Source: Blepharisma stoltei | Lineage: Eukaryota; Ciliophora; Heterotrichea; Heterotrichida; Blepharismidae | Assembly (NCBI GenBank): GCA_914767885.1 | Contig: CAJZBQ010000046.1 | Coordinates: 434,001-498,000 of the forward strand | DNA length: 64,000 bases | Reading direction: 5' to 3' | In this document: one piece after another, positions 10,407-21,400 of the stretch | How the letters are laid out: the number at the start of each line of letters is the position of its first letter | Numbering within the stretch: the first letter of the stretch is position 1 | Position numbers and translations under genes: made by a program | The notes under the pieces: model-generated | Database searches by the model: none | The model's input: the letters and a program-made list of their open reading frames with translations, nothing else | Told to the model about the DNA's origin: nothing

Positions 10407-11393
10407 ATGGTGAGAAAATATTTTGTGGTCCTTGGACTTATCGCTGTAGCCCTTGCATCTCCATTTTCAGTATCTGGAATCAGTTCAGGTGGTTTTATGG
10501 CTGCTCAGATGCATGTTGCATTCTCTGCAGATTGCGTAGGTGCCGGAGTCATTGCAGGAGGTCCTTTCTACTGCGCCCTTGGCTCAGAGGTAACTGCAAC
10601 CACTGCTTGCATGTCATCCCCCTACCTTCTTAAGCCTTCTTCTTATGTACAATACGCCAACGAGCAGGCTGAAAAAGGAAACATCGATGCTTTAAGCAAC
10701 TTGAGCTCAAACACCAATGGAATCTGGATTTTCTCCGGCCAAATGGATACAGTTGTCAACCAGAAGGTCGTAAAGGCCCTCCAAGCCTTCTACCAGAACT
10801 GGGTAAGTCCATCCAAAATTGCCACAGTTTATGATGTCTATGCCGAACATTCATGGGTGACTAATAACGCAGGAAACCCATGTTACTATCTTGGATCTCC
10901 TTACATCAACAACTGCAAGACCGACGCAGCTGGGCTCATTCTTAAGCAAATCTACGGAAATATTGCCGCCCCAACCACAGCGGTTTCTTCAAACCTCAAG
11001 AGCTTCGAGCAGTCCAACTTTGTTGACGTCAGCTCTGCAGTGATGCTAAACGAAGGGTATGTCTACGTACCAACTTCTTGCCAGTCCAACCCTACAAGCT
11101 GTAAAGTCCATCTTGCAATTCACGGCTGCCAGCAGAACTATAATACAATTGGAAATAAATTCCTGGTCGAATCAAACCTCAACGGGTATGCTGAGGCCAA
11201 CGGGATCATCGTGATTTACCCACAAGTAGACAGCAACATGATTAAGAACCCTGAAGGCTGCTGGGATTGGTGGGGATATGCAGGATCTGACTATGCACTC
11301 AAATCAGGCGTCCAGATGGCCGCTCTTTATAAAATGACCCAAAACGTTCAACAACTGATTAGCAGTGCTCAATCAGTTGAGTGGGAGTTATAA
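10407..11393 (+). CDS. Secreted PHB-depolymerase-like esterase
   Basis: 328 residues with a cleavable signal peptide (MVRKYFVVLGLIAVALA). The alpha/beta-hydrolase nucleophile elbow is GISSG (Ser about 26), lying right after the signal peptide, as in PHB-depolymerase family esterases. The later blocks HLAIHGCQQNY and CWDWWGYAG also fit that family. The acid and His partners are probably in the DTVVN and AEHSW regions. It would hydrolyse ester bonds of polyesters or other exported substrates, probably in food vacuoles or outside the cell. An alternative ATG at 10385 is in another frame. Base composition is higher in GC than neighbours. No insert is present. Confidence 0.75.
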   Translation: MVRKYFVVLGLIAVALASPFSVSGISSGGFMAAQMHVAFSADCVGAGVIAGGPFYCALGSEVTATTACMSSPYLLKPSSYVQYANEQAEKGNIDALSNLSSNTNGIWIFSGQMDTVVNQKVVKALQAFYQNWVSPSKIATVYDVYAEHSWVTNNAGNPCYYLGSPYINNCKTDAAGLILKQIYGNIAAPTTAVSSNLKSFEQSNFVDVSSAVMLNEGYVYVPTSCQSNPTSCKVHLAIHGCQQNYNTIGNKFLVESNLNGYAEANGIIVIYPQVDSNMIKNPEGCWDWWGYAGSDYALKSGVQMAALYKMTQNVQQLISSAQSVEWEL

Positions 11394-11562
11394 ATTTTAA
11401 CGACTTTCTACGTAATCTGCCTTAATTCATCATAAATATTTTTCGTGTTTTATAATTCACAAGTTTTCTTTGAAAGGGCTTTAATCTAAATTTACTTTGA
11501 ATAAATTTAATCATTTAAAGAGCTCAAAAATAAGTTAATTTAATATAATGACATAATAAAAA

Positions 11563-14010
11563 ATGCATCAGCTGAGAGACCAAGTGAATATGGAAGTGAA
11601 TCCAATTATTGTACGAAGCATTCTTCTCGCATTTATTATAGGAATTGCTTGCTTTGCCACTTTATATTTGACTTATCTGCTCCTCATAATTAAAATATGG
11701 CGTCTCCACCTAGCATAGCCTCCTGCAGCGCAGCTTCCGAGCACATATTTTAATTATATCCGGCAAGGTTTACCATTATAGAAATGGGGCAACAATGCCA
11801 GGTAAGCAATTCTGCAGGACAGAGCCTAGCCCATGCTCAACGACTGGAATGGATTTTACTTCGTGGGGAAGGAAGACGCGGAGGTTGGAAAGGGGAAGCC
11901 CAGCCAAGTCCTTAGGACCAATCGGGCAACTCCCTAGCGTGAAACTGGGCGTTACGACCAAGGCCATGTGTTCTCCCTTTTTGCTGAGAGTCGGCCAGAA
12001 AATCCATTTTTTGGATTTTCCGAACAGGCAACTCACTTCCTCAAAGAAGTCGTTGACGTCATCTGGAGGTGCGTGGTGCGCTGGGCGGTCGTACCGGGAG
12101 GCTGTGCTTTCAGATTCCTAAGCGTCAAGAGGTGGCGGTGGGCCCCGGAATGCCTACCCAGTGGGGGACGTTAAACGTGATATTAATTTAAGTAAGACTT
12201 ATCTGCTCCTCCTCGACTATCTTGAAGTTGTATTTCTCACTCCCCCCCCTCCGTGAGTGAACAAAGCCATTAGAAAAATCGTTATTTTTTGCCCAAAAAC
12301 CCACACTCCGTGAGTGAACAAAAATTGTTTTAATAGTTTTATTGAAAAAAATTTAGATATATAAATGCTAATTAGTATAATGAAATCTAGAGCTAATTCT
12401 GTTTAATTTTAAACAAATTGCTTTTTAAAACATAAATTTTATAAATTAAATTAATATTTGCTTTCCAATTTTTGCGAAAATAGGATTTTTTTAAATTTCG
12501 AAAAAAAATATTTTTTATAAAATTTATATATAAATTTTTAAAAAAAAAAAAATTAACCCCCCCCTGTGAGTGAACAAAATTTTTTTGTTCACTCTCGGGG
12601 GGGGGGGGAGTCAGCATTTTCTTCAGCATCTCAATCAGGCCAATCAAAGACAACATCTTGATTTATTTTTTAAGGCATAAAACCGAAAAGCCTTACTTTT
12701 CAATGGTAAAAGAATCGCTTCTTTTCCATCTATTTTACCTTGTGAAATCTACAAAAAACATTTCAGCGAAATCTGTAACAAGTATAGGGCAGACAACTTT
12801 GATTGTATTCCTCTCTGCAGCCTATTTAATTGTTTTTAAGCTCAGATTCAAGCTATTTTGATCAATATCTATTATCATAGTTTTGCTGGATTTTACTTTG
12901 AGACTTTTATATGACATTTATAACATTATAAGACATAAAACCTGAATTGAAATCCCTTCAGGGTTATTTATTACCTTTGTTACTATAGGCACGATTATAG
13001 GAGTTATAATGGTGCTTATTATATTGCATACATTGGCAATTGGCTACACCGTGCTAGAATTCAAGGACCAAGGTAAAGCGTTGATTGACCAGTTTTCAGC
13101 CACGCTAAGCTCAAAGCAAGCACAAGATTTAGTTGATAAAGTTTATGACGTTGCTAAACAAAGCAACTTAATTGAGCTGACCAAATTTGAATTTATTGAT
13201 TTTTCCAATAAAGATTATCAAGCTTGCTCTGCATACATTGATGATCTGGACAGTATCCCATTCATTGGAAAACTCTTATCACCATATGTGAAAACCATAG
13301 ACTTCTGGCTTGACTATGCGAATCTCTCCTCCTACCAAATTTTGAATTTCTATTACATTTATAGCGACTTGATCCATGAGTTTCTTTTGGATGCCACAGT
13401 TTTGACTGGGAATACTCTTTTTACCTCTGTTTCTTTGGTTACATCATCTATTACATCAACTCTTTCAACCGTCATCTTATTTTTCACATTAGTAATCCTC
13501 CTTATGAATGACAAAAAAAGCTTACTTGAACGTATTTTTGCAGCTCTTCCTATGAATGCTTCAATGGAATACCCTCTTATCACAAGCATAAATATGACTG
13601 TAATTGGTTTATTTAAATCTTTATGGTTATGCGCAGCGCAGCATTATGCTATCACATGAATCCTTTATGATTTTCTTGACATCGAAATGAAGTACACAGT
13701 TTCTGCCATCACAGCCTTCGTAGCACTGTTTCCAGTTCTATATTCCTGGTATTTCAATATCCCAACAATAATTTGGCTCTGCTTTAATATGAATTTTGGC
13801 AAAGCCATCGCTGTATTTGTGGTTGAATTTTCGCTTGACATACTAGATGCTCACATATATGCAGAAAACATGAAAGGAGCTAATCCTAATATCGTGGCTT
13901 TGGCCATGTTTTTGGGGATTTATCAGTTTGGGCTGCTTGGGATTTTATACGGACCACTAATTGCTTCAGCAGTAATCATTATCTTGAACCATGGATCCAT
14001 ACCTAAATAA
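11563..14010 (+). CDS. TMEM245 / AI-2E-transporter-like membrane protein, with two inserts
   Basis: Exons 11563-11685, 12212-12236 and 12611-14010 give 515 residues. It begins with hydrophobic helices (RSILLAFIIGIACFATLYLTYLLL) and has about ten membrane segments. The C-terminal half carries the family pattern: a TM pair around LFFTLVILLMNDKKSLLERIF, a Trp from TGA in AITWILYDFLD, the ALFPVLYSWYFNIPTIIWL region, and the ending FGLLGILYGPLIASAVIIIL, the last matching the conserved GxxGxxxGPxI block of the AI-2E/UPF0118 family. TMEM245 function is unknown. A SINE-like insert and a MITE sit only 25 coding bases apart near the N-terminus. Confidence 0.75.
11686..12195 (+). mobile_element. SINE-like retroposon in TMEM245-like exon (subfamily B)
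   Basis: A 510-bp insert between copies of the 16-bp GACTTATCTGCTCCTC (11670-11685 and 12196-12211). It opens with a hairpin, ATAATTAAAATAT ... ATATTTTAATTAT (11686-11754), followed by a GC-rich body nearly identical in blocks to the copy at 41270. It closes with GGACGTTAAACG and an AT tail. Removing it with one repeat copy rejoins TYLLL|LDYLEV in frame. Open frames inside are not conserved as protein. The target repeat contains TA, so a TA-TA cut inside it would be precise. Confidence 0.85.
12237..12610 (-). mobile_element. MITE-like IES in TMEM245-like exon, TCA-bounded
   Basis: Flanked by TCA (12237-12239 and 12611-12613), not TA. Ends are a run of C with CTCCGTGAGTGAACAAA and a run of G with GAG. 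The core is the common one in reverse. Removal of 374 bp gives VVFL|SIFFSIS in frame. Confidence 0.9.
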
Positions 14011-14026
14011 TTAACATTATAGCTTA

Positions 14027-16341
14027 TTAGTCTAATTCTTCTATTTTCGATTTAGGCTTGGCATTTTGTGTTTCTTTTTTGGAAATCTCTTCTGACAAAG
14101 ACTCACATACAATTTTATGTGTTTTCCATGCTGAGACCTGGCATTTTCTTGAGCAATACCATTGAGACTTGCATTTAGAGCATCTTTTGCTTGCAGGTGC
14201 AGAGCATACAGAACAAATGGGGTCATCAAGAATTTCCTCAATCCCTGCCATTAGGAGCTGCATGTCAGCTTTTCTTGTTTCATCATTCTCAATCAAAAAG
14301 TTACTTTTTTGATACTCACTCCCCCCCCCATCCTTGATCGAACGACTCGCCATCGTTCGATCAAGGATGGGGGTTAAAAAAAATTTTTTTTTGGGAAAAA
14401 AAAATTTATATATAAAATGAAAAAGATATATATAGATTTTTTTTTATTTACTTTAAATAAGAGGGTTAAGAGTATTTAATAATTATTTTTACAGCAAAAA
14501 ATTGAATTAATTTCATAAAAATACCAATTTTTAATATTTTGATTTATTAGTTACCCATAAATAAAATGGCTTTCGCTCAAGCGAAGTTAGCTCCGCTAAC
14601 TTTCTCTCACTCAAAGCAATTTTATTTATAGGGTTGGGTTTTCACCTCAAGAACTTCTGCACAGCAATAGCGGTTTAACTTTGGAGATAACCAGAGGAAC
14701 TGCTCCTCAGTGCGATCAAGATCTGGAGTTTTTACCCCTCAACACATCCCAAGGGAGATGGACCCTCAGGCGGAACACGCGCAGGAGCTGAGTCGAAACA
14801 AAGCCGTGGCGGCAGCGAAGCCCGTCGAAGCCGGAAATCATATTCACCTGTGTCTTTTGGTGATCAAAAGGGATCGACCCAGCGGTCTCTGGGCCCGACA
14901 CGTGGAAAAATATGGTGGCAGCTCTGGAGCTAGCGACCCCGTAGTGGACGTTAAACGATATAGATAATTAAGATTAAGATTTATTAGTTACCCTTTTAAA
15001 CTGTATAAATTTTAATTTAAATTAAATATTTTTTTAAAATTTTAAAAAATCTCTATTTTATTAGATTATTGAGCTTTTAAGCCTATGTTGATGTCTAAAT
15101 CACTTCGGATGGTTGATTTCGCAGCTTTCTGTCGTCTCAAAGCTCTGAAAACAACTTCATTAGGCACATCTTCCAAAGCATTTGATAACTAATATTTTTT
15201 TATATATATAAAAATTTGCATGATATGAAAATCGTTCGATCAAGGATGGGGGTTAATTTCCCCAATTTTTAGGAATTTTTACAATCAAGGATGGGGGGGG
15301 GGAGTCAGCAATTTCTCGCCAATTTTTCCCAGCAGAAATTCGTTGGTATAATTCAGGAAGCTGCTGGATAACAAAAGCTGAAATCCCAGATTGTATTGTT
15401 GTGTCCCCAACTATGCTTAATTCTTCTAAAGCTCTGAGCAACTGGCTTAAAACAGGAATTTGATCAATCACCACTTCATTAAGAAATTTCCTGATCCTTA
15501 AGATGTTGTTTTTTCGATACGAGGTGAGCTCATATTTGCTCCTTACATCTTGGTTCATAAATAAGTTGTAAATAATCAGCCAAATTTGGGCTTCAACTTG
15601 AGGAATTTTTGCTTCATCCCTTAAAACTCTCCACTGTTGGTCTTCGAAAATCATTTTTCCTCCTTTTTTGTTTCTGATCCAAGGCTTCATTTCCATTAGT
15701 GGCACGAGGACACAAAAAATATCGCACTGTTCCACCAAGTGTTGGACTAATGCCAGTGTCATTCCTTCCATATGATCAGAAATGAACCTGATGATAGAAA
15801 TGCTGCTGATTCCCATTGAGAATTCCAGCTCTTTCAGCTGATGTTCAAGCTCCTCAGCCCTTGACATTTCCCCTGTAAGTCTTTCTGCAGTTTCGTTTAC
15901 CTGTGTAATTTTAATAAGTTTCCTATAAGCCCAATCCACAACATCAATTAAATAATCCCCTGCTTCTTCGCACGATGTCCTATGATACAGCAAAATTTCT
16001 AATAGATTTGCCACAACTCCTTCGTGATAAATCAGCATATAAGACCTCACACTGCTCAGGGCAAACATCTCTTGATGGCACAAAGGAAGAACATTTGCTT
16101 TCCAGACCTCACTTACTATTAAATCATATATAAGTGTCCTCATTTTCTCGTTCATAACTACAGCTTCCTTCACATATTCGTCTTCTCTAGCCCTCGCATT
16201 TCTATGTGACTGCAGATTCAGCTTATAAATGACTTCGTGCTGCCTATTTCATTTAGGGCTGGCATACTCTCTGACGTCAATTTCTTCAAGGCCCCGCACA
16301 TAATGCTCTACCTCAAAGCTTGTGAGAATGTCTGCTTCCAT
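14027..16341 (-). CDS. ZMYND10: ZMYND10, dynein-arm preassembly factor, interrupted by a large IES
   Basis: Exons 16341-15305 and 14315-14027 give 441 residues, close to the length of animal ZMYND10. Recognisable blocks are YVRGLEEIDVREYASPKWN near the start, HEGVVANLLEILLYHRTSCE, WIRNKKGGKMIFEDQQW, QAQ/QIWLIIYNLF and the C-terminal MYND zinc finger: CSVCSAPASKRCSKCKSQWYCSRKCQ...HKIVC. In animals ZMYND10 is a cytoplasmic co-chaperone needed to assemble outer and inner dynein arms of motile cilia, which suits a ciliate. Trp codons include TGA (SPKWNRQH). The IES lies just before the MYND finger, so unedited DNA would lack the finger. Confidence 0.9.
14316..15304. mobile_element. 989-bp composite IES in ZMYND10, TCA-bounded
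   Basis: Both sides carry TCA (14316-14318, 15305-15307). The ends are C-run/G-run followed by CATCCTTGATCGAACGA, with the same sequence repeated inverted beside it at 14353-14371 and again at 15234-15252, a third MITE end type. A SINE-like element is nested inside (14557-14977). Removing 989 bp gives EIA|EYQKSN on the coding strand and restores ZMYND10. Confidence 0.85.
14557..14977 (+). mobile_element. SINE-like retroposon nested in an IES (subfamily A)
   Basis: Bounded by GATTTATTAGTTACCC at 14541-14556 and 14978-14993. It starts with a hairpin (ATAAATAAAATGG ... ATTTTATTTAT), then a GC-rich body (GAACTTCTGCACAGCAATAG is shared with 57321 and 62174), and ends GGACGTTAAACGATATAGA plus an AT tail. 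Open frames inside do not agree between copies. Confidence 0.85.
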
Positions 16342-16368
16342 TTAACTACAATCATTTTAGCTTAAACA

Positions 16369-18043
16369 ATGTCTTTGAGAAATAGGGCAAAAAAAAGTTC
16401 TCAAAGCTATCTGCCGCTCTGTGTCTGCAATATCCCAAAGGCTAGTAAATGGCTAGAGGGACACTGTGGATCATGCTTGGGGCATTTGAACTCAATTTCT
16501 TCATCTACTCAGGCTACTTGCTCAAGAACTCCCTCTCCGAATTTTGCTTCAAATAGACTTGCTCCGCGGTCGTTTGATATTTATGAAGGCCATGCATATA
16601 AAGGTCATATCAAGAGAACTGAAAGTGAATACTCAGCGTTCCATATCCACCCAAAAATTAGCTCTCATAAACAGTCTTTAAGTAAAGGGAGTCAAATTGA
16701 AGCAAAAGCGCCTTATAAAGAAATTCTGGTTATGAGGCCAGAGCCCAGCTTATCAAGTTTAAAATCTGCAGAGAGCTTTAAAAGGATCAAAAGTCCTATT
16801 CACTTTCATAATGGATCTACACCAAATCCTAACTACTCACGAGAAACCACTGAAGATATATATAGGAGTCAGAGATCTTTATCGATTTATGATGCCCCTG
16901 AAGAGTCTTATTCTCAGAAGTCGTCAAACTCTTATATTCGCTCGACGTCAAAAAGTTCTAAAAATATAGTTTTTTCCCTTATTTTGCCCTATTGGCTTGC
17001 AATACAGTGGACTACATTTAGGAAAGACCTATAGAAAAGGCAAAGAAAAAATTTTTAAAATTTCAGGCAATTTTTCACCAATTCCTGAACTTCGAATTCA
17101 AAAGCCTATAAAATCTTATGCAGAGGAAAACTTCACTCCATCAAAAGCAATTTCAACGGAAAATATTTTTGAAGGACACTTAAATGGCGTTACAGCTCTA
17201 TGCATTAATGATAATTCATTATGAAGCTCTAGTTGTGATTATTCTATACGCTCCTGGAACATAGTAGGAACAGTAGATGCGTATCGAGGATTTATGAGGA
17301 GCTCTTTAAGCAAAAAGCCTACCAACTCCCGCCTGAAAGCACATTCCAGGCCTATATTGGACATCAAATGTGTTGATAAAGTTCTGATTTCAGGAGGCAC
17401 AGACGGTAAAATAAAGATATGAAGCATAAGCGAAAACATTGAGCCTGTCACTTGGGCTAAAGTTCATGAGGGATTTGTAAGGGCTCTTGACATCCCATCT
17501 CAGCGAACCCTTTTATCATGTGGGGATTGCAGCATAAAAATTTGGGATTTGGAAACTCTGATATGTGCGAAGACATATGAGGAGCACACAAAGCCAGTTG
17601 AAAGCCTAGCTTTAATGTCATCATCGAAATTTCTCTCTTCAAGTCACGACTCCCTAATAAAACTATGGGATCTTCGGACTTCCAGAAGCGAAAAGTTGTT
17701 TGTAGGGCATTTAGACACGGTAAATACAGTTAAAATTTGGGATGAATATGCATTTCTATCAGGATCTGACGACGGCTCAATTAAGGTGACATATAAATAG
17801 AAATGAGACTTAAGGACTGGTGGAATCCTCAGCAGTCTGAATTCTAAAGAAAGAGTTAAGGATGTAGAAAAAGCTGAAGGAAAAATCTTCAGTGCTGGTA
17901 AAAGCTTAAAGATGTGGGAAAATGCAACCTCCAGAAGTATAGATATCATTCAAGGTGGAATAAAATGCCTGAAATATCATGAAGCAAGCCGAATGCTTTA
18001 CAGTGGAGGAGCAGACGGATCAATAGCTGTAACGACTATTTAG
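16369..18043 (+). CDS. WD40 repeat protein with short IES and 15-nt intron
   Basis: Exons 16369-16966, 17013-17785 and 17801-18043 give 537 residues. The first 230 residues are Ser-rich and basic with several Cys near the start (LCVCNIPKASKWLEGHCGSC), possibly a zinc site. At least six WD repeats follow: FEGHLNGVTALCIN...DYSIRSW, AHSRPILDIKCV...DGKIKIW, VHEGFVRALDI...DCSIKIWDL, EEHTKPVESLAL...DSLIKLWDL, GHLDTVNTVKIWDEY...DDGSIK and a final SGGADGSIAV. Several Trp are TGA. The order is that of many scaffold proteins; I cannot assign an ortholog. It is divergent from ZMYND10 with only 27 bp between the two starts, so they probably share a promoter. Confidence 0.75.
16967..17012. other. 46-bp IES
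   Basis: TA-bounded (16967-16968, 17013-17014); ends TAGTTTTTTCCC and, inverted, TAGTCCACTG. Removal rejoins SSKNI|HLGKTY. An alternative right TA three codons on also keeps the frame. This is the very short IES class. Confidence 0.6.
17786..17800 (+). other. 15-nt intron
   Basis: GTGACATATAAATAG. It contains an in-frame TAA, and its removal continues the WD repeat as GSIK|KWDLRTGG. Confidence 0.85.
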
Positions 18044-18100
18044 GCCATAAAAGTCTAGAGTTTTGCGCTTTTTGTAACTTTAGTTTAACTTAAGTTTTGA

Positions 18101-18859
18101 TTAATATTTTGATAAGGAATTTAACTTGCTGCAAGTCTCTTCAAGCAAATTCAATAAGGTTTCTTCTGACTCTTCTCTTTCTCCTCGCTCTGCTTCAATT
18201 TCGTTCTTCATCCTTGAAACTAAATCTTGCAGCATCACAAGCATAGCTTCTTCAGTTTCTTCTCTGGCTTTTCTTTCTTGGTCAATTAGCCCTTGGGCTC
18301 TTTCGGCTTCCTTATTGATGTCATTCATATATTGCTCGCCCACTTTTTCTCTTTCAATGACTTCATTTTTGAGCATGGATTCGATTGTAGGGATTCTTTC
18401 GTTGAAATATTGCTTAATTGAATCCAGCCCATCACTTCTCAACTTGGCTTCTCTTGAGACTTCAGCTTTTAGAGAATTCATCCTATCATCCATTAGCTTT
18501 TGCAGTTTTTGGTCTGCTTCTTTTTTTGAGGTGTCTGACTCCCCAAAATATCCTTTTAAGGCTTCTTCACGGTCTAACAGCTCATTTGTTCTTTGCTGGA
18601 AAAAGCTTTCTCTGGATTCTATTGTGTCGTTTAAAGCTTTTTGGAGAAAGGCGACTTGATCTTTACAGTTGGAAAATTTTTTAGCACTTTGTTCTTGAGC
18701 TTCTTCAAATTTTTGCTGTAGGATGTCGATTTTGGATTCCAGCTGATTGACTCTGGATCCACGCTCGTTCTCAATTGTGACTTGGATCCCTGCAAGGCGT
18801 TCCGATATTTGGTAGATTCTGTCTTGATGAGGGGACGAACGACTACTATATGAACTCAT
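18101..18859 (-). CDS. SF-assemblin / beta-giardin family protein
   Basis: 252 residues. A short Ser-rich head (MSSYSSRSSPHQDR) is followed by an almost unbroken coiled coil, the layout of striated fibre assemblins, which form the filaments of basal-body rootlets in algae and ciliates. Family features are the basic non-helical head, the ERLAGIQVTIENERGSRV start of the rod and the repeating IDQERKAREETEEAMLVML pattern near the C-terminus. It converges on the WD40 gene, 57 bp away, and lies 25 bp downstream of the next minus-strand gene. No insert is present. Confidence 0.85.
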   Translation of the reverse strand: MSSYSSRSSPHQDRIYQISERLAGIQVTIENERGSRVNQLESKIDILQQKFEEAQEQSAKKFSNCKDQVAFLQKALNDTIESRESFFQQRTNELLDREEALKGYFGESDTSKKEADQKLQKLMDDRMNSLKAEVSREAKLRSDGLDSIKQYFNERIPTIESMLKNEVIEREKVGEQYMNDINKEAERAQGLIDQERKAREETEEAMLVMLQDLVSRMKNEIEAERGEREESEETLLNLLEETCSKLNSLSKY

Positions 18860-18883
18860 ATTAATTTATATTTACAAAAGAAA

Positions 18884-20301
18884 CTACTTATCTGCGAAAA
18901 TGATAACTTCCTCCATCCGTGAGCGAACAAAACCATTGGAAAAAAATTCCTATTTTTGCCCGAAAACCCACCGAACAAAAATTTTTTTATAGGAAAAAAT
19001 TTTGATATATAAGTGGTAATTAGTATAATGAAATCTTGAGCTAATTCTGTTTGATTTTAAACAAATTTCGTTTTTAAAACATAATTTTTACAAATAAATT
19101 AATATTTGCTTTCCAATTTTTGCAAATTAGGATTTTTTTAAAATTTTATATATAAATTTTTTTAAAAAAAAAATTAACCCCCCTCTGTGAGTGAACAAAA
19201 TTTTTTTGTTCGCTCATTGAGGGGGGGAGTAAGTGCTTGCTCTTCAGGTACATCAGAGGATTTTATATCAAAATTTTGATCATCAATCTTTAGCGTTTGG
19301 CTATCTCATACATTATCCTGGCCATTTGATTTTAGAATTTTTGCTTGAATTACCATTGGACTTCGATTTCTGATAGCAGGGACCGTAAATTCAGCAATTT
19401 TCTCTTTATATGAGCTGCAGTTTTGAGGCTGCTCTTCAGATATTTTTTTCTTTCTTATTTCATCAACCAAATTTACTTGTTGGTCTTTTAGCTTAAGATC
19501 CACTTCAAATTGAGAAGGATGCTTTTCTTTTGGGTGGGGTTCAGGAGGGCATGAAATAGGAGAAATACTCAGTTCTGGTTCACATTTCTTCAAATCTTTT
19601 AAACTTATATAGATTGTCGATACTTCTTTGATTTTGGGTTTCTGGGAACTTAAACTTCTTGCAGATGATGGAGTCATTTTTATTATTTTTGGTTTCTGAA
19701 CAACCTTTTGCTCTATTTTTGTTTTATTTCGAGGGTGATCTAGGGTTGTGCATCGAGGCTTGGCCTTGTAAGTGCCTTTACTTGTAGGTGCAAAACTTTT
19801 TGGTTCTTGATGTCGTCTGCTTTCTGACTTGTTTTGAAATTTTTTGATGCCATCTCCGTGTGAGATTACAGTTTCTCCATTTCTCAAAGGAATTAGCACT
19901 CCAGTGCTTGGGGTATTCGGTGTATAAACAGAGCGCGGAGTATAGTATTGGGCTTGGCCTTCATCAAATATAAAGCCACTTTGATCGATCGAGGTTCTGT
20001 AGCTCTCGTTGCCAGTATCTCCTGCCATTTCTCCGGGACGGATCATTTCAATGTGCAATTGATCCTCGTTTTGCTGGAAAACTCGAAGTGGATATCCTGG
20101 CGCTTGTTTAATAAGCCTATCAATGGTATCAGAAATATTTCCTGGGTTTGAATATGAGCAACTTGATTCTTGCCTGCATGTATCTCCTGAAAAAGTTTTT
20201 AGCGGAGAGAATTCTGACATGGTGAGCTTGGTGCCACATTGGTGGCATGTATACTGCGAAAGAACCTCTTTGAGCTTGTGTTCTAATGAATTTTCTGACA
20301 T
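18884..20301 (-). CDS. Unknown protein with N-terminal Cys pairs, interrupted by an IES
   Basis: Exons 20301-19230 and 18903-18884 give 363 residues. The start holds YTCHQCGTKLTMSEF, a CxxC pair, and two more Cys within 30 residues (DTCRQESSC), possibly a zinc site. The rest is low-complexity, basic and Pro/Ser/Lys-rich, with no recognised domain. One Trp is TGA (DNVWDSQ). The MITE lies just before the end, and after removal the protein finishes EEQALIIFADK and TAG. I do not recognise the family. Confidence 0.6.
18904..19229 (-). mobile_element. MITE-like IES near a gene 3' end
   Basis: TA at 18904-18905 and 19230-19231. The left end is mutated (TTCCTCCATCCGTGAGCGAAC); the right end is CTCATTGAGGGGGGGAG. 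The core is the common family in reverse. Removal of 326 bp gives a short in-frame end. Confidence 0.85.
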
Positions 20302-20764
20302 GCTAGTTTAATATAGAGCAAAATATAGAGGAAATTAGTTTATCCTCTTATAATAAATTAAATTCTATTATAATTAATATTTTTTTAAAATTAAATATAT
20401 TTGGTTGATTTTTTATGAATTAATTTCTGCAGCATTCAAAATATGGTTAAAAAAGATCTCATAGCAATTTCAATGTGCTTCGTATTAATTAGGAGGAGTG
20501 AGATTGACATTATTATGAATTTATAAAAATGTTGAAAATTTAATTTGAAATAAGATTAATTCTCTCCATTGTGAAATTATAACAGATAAAGGTAAATGAT
20601 TATAATAGTGCCCATAAAGATTTTCATCCAAATAATTATGTATTAGTTAGCTCATAAAAATACCTGACCTACTCCCTTTATAACAAATAATAGCTAAATA
20701 ATAGTAGCATATAGCACATATCACAAAAATCTGTACAAAGGTATATTAATTTAACTTATCTAAA
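20302..20764. promoter_or_regulatory. Divergent intergenic region
   Basis: 463 bp between two divergent genes. Strongly AT-rich, no coding pattern seen. It presumably holds both promoters; no motif is clear. Confidence 0.3.
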
Positions 20765-21400
20765 ATGGGTGCTTGCTTTGGAAACTCAAATAAAGCAAAA
20801 GCTCCAGAAAATAGCAAGACAAGAATCTCTCAAGAAGACAAAGAAATAGCCCAGCTCAAATCAACCCGAGATAAAGTCAAGCATTTTCTCAAAAAGCTAG
20901 AAAGCAACATCCAGAGCTGTAAAGAAGCTGTCAAAACTTGCATTAAAAATAAAGACAAGCCCAGGGCCATGCTAGCACTGAAAAAGCAAAAATATCTTGA
21001 GAAGAACTTGGAAAGTGGTCAAAATCAACTCATAAATTTGGAGCAGATTATTAATGATGTTGAGCAAGCACAAATTCAAAGAGATGTCGTCCAAGCAATG
21101 AAGCAGGGTACTGAATTTCTCAAGCAAATTAACGATCAGCTCACAATCAATGACGTTGAAAAGCTTATGGCTGACACTGAAGATGCTATTGAGTACCAGC
21201 AAGAAATTGGAAGATTACTTGCTCAGCAAGGAATTCAGGAAAGCGACCAAGATTTAGAAAAGGAACTTGAAAAATTGGATGAAGTTGAAGCTCTAGAAGT
21301 GGAATCAGAAATCCCAGCACCACCCAAACACAAGAAGCATAAGAAGAAAAAGGTATTTGAGGAAGAGGAAAATGAAGAAAAAGTTGAAGTTTATGCTTAG
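20765..21400 (+). CDS. CHMP6: ESCRT-III subunit CHMP6 / VPS20
   Basis: 211 residues of Snf7 fold. It begins MGACFGNS, a good N-myristoylation signal, which is the hallmark of CHMP6/VPS20. The basic first helices (KVKHFLKKLESNIQSCKEAVKTC) and RAMLALKKQKYLEKNLE match the family, followed by acidic helices (VEKLMADTEDAIEYQQEIGRLL) and a Glu/Lys-rich tail. It nucleates ESCRT-III filaments on endosomal membranes after recruitment by ESCRT-II. It is uninterrupted. The C-terminal tail KHKKHKKKKVFEEEEN is more charged than usual. Confidence 0.85.
   Translation: MGACFGNSNKAKAPENSKTRISQEDKEIAQLKSTRDKVKHFLKKLESNIQSCKEAVKTCIKNKDKPRAMLALKKQKYLEKNLESGQNQLINLEQIINDVEQAQIQRDVVQAMKQGTEFLKQINDQLTINDVEKLMADTEDAIEYQQEIGRLLAQQGIQESDQDLEKELEKLDEVEALEVESEIPAPPKHKKHKKKKVFEEEENEEKVEVYA

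Noticed and set aside
10407-11393. Bacterial origin of the esterase (higher GC)
   Set aside because: A signal peptide, flanking AT-rich DNA and an adjacent IES-bearing gene fit the host; transfer long ago cannot be judged here.
11795-12121. Open frames inside the SINE-like element
   Set aside because: The frames are not kept between copies (11686, 41270), so they are not protein genes.
14316-15304. CRISPR-like array from the repeated CTTGATCGAACG arms
   Set aside because: Only three copies, in inverted orientation at the ends of a transposable element.
18126-18659. Plus-strand frame of 177 codons, Ser/Phe-rich
   Set aside because: Antisense shadow of the SF-assemblin gene.
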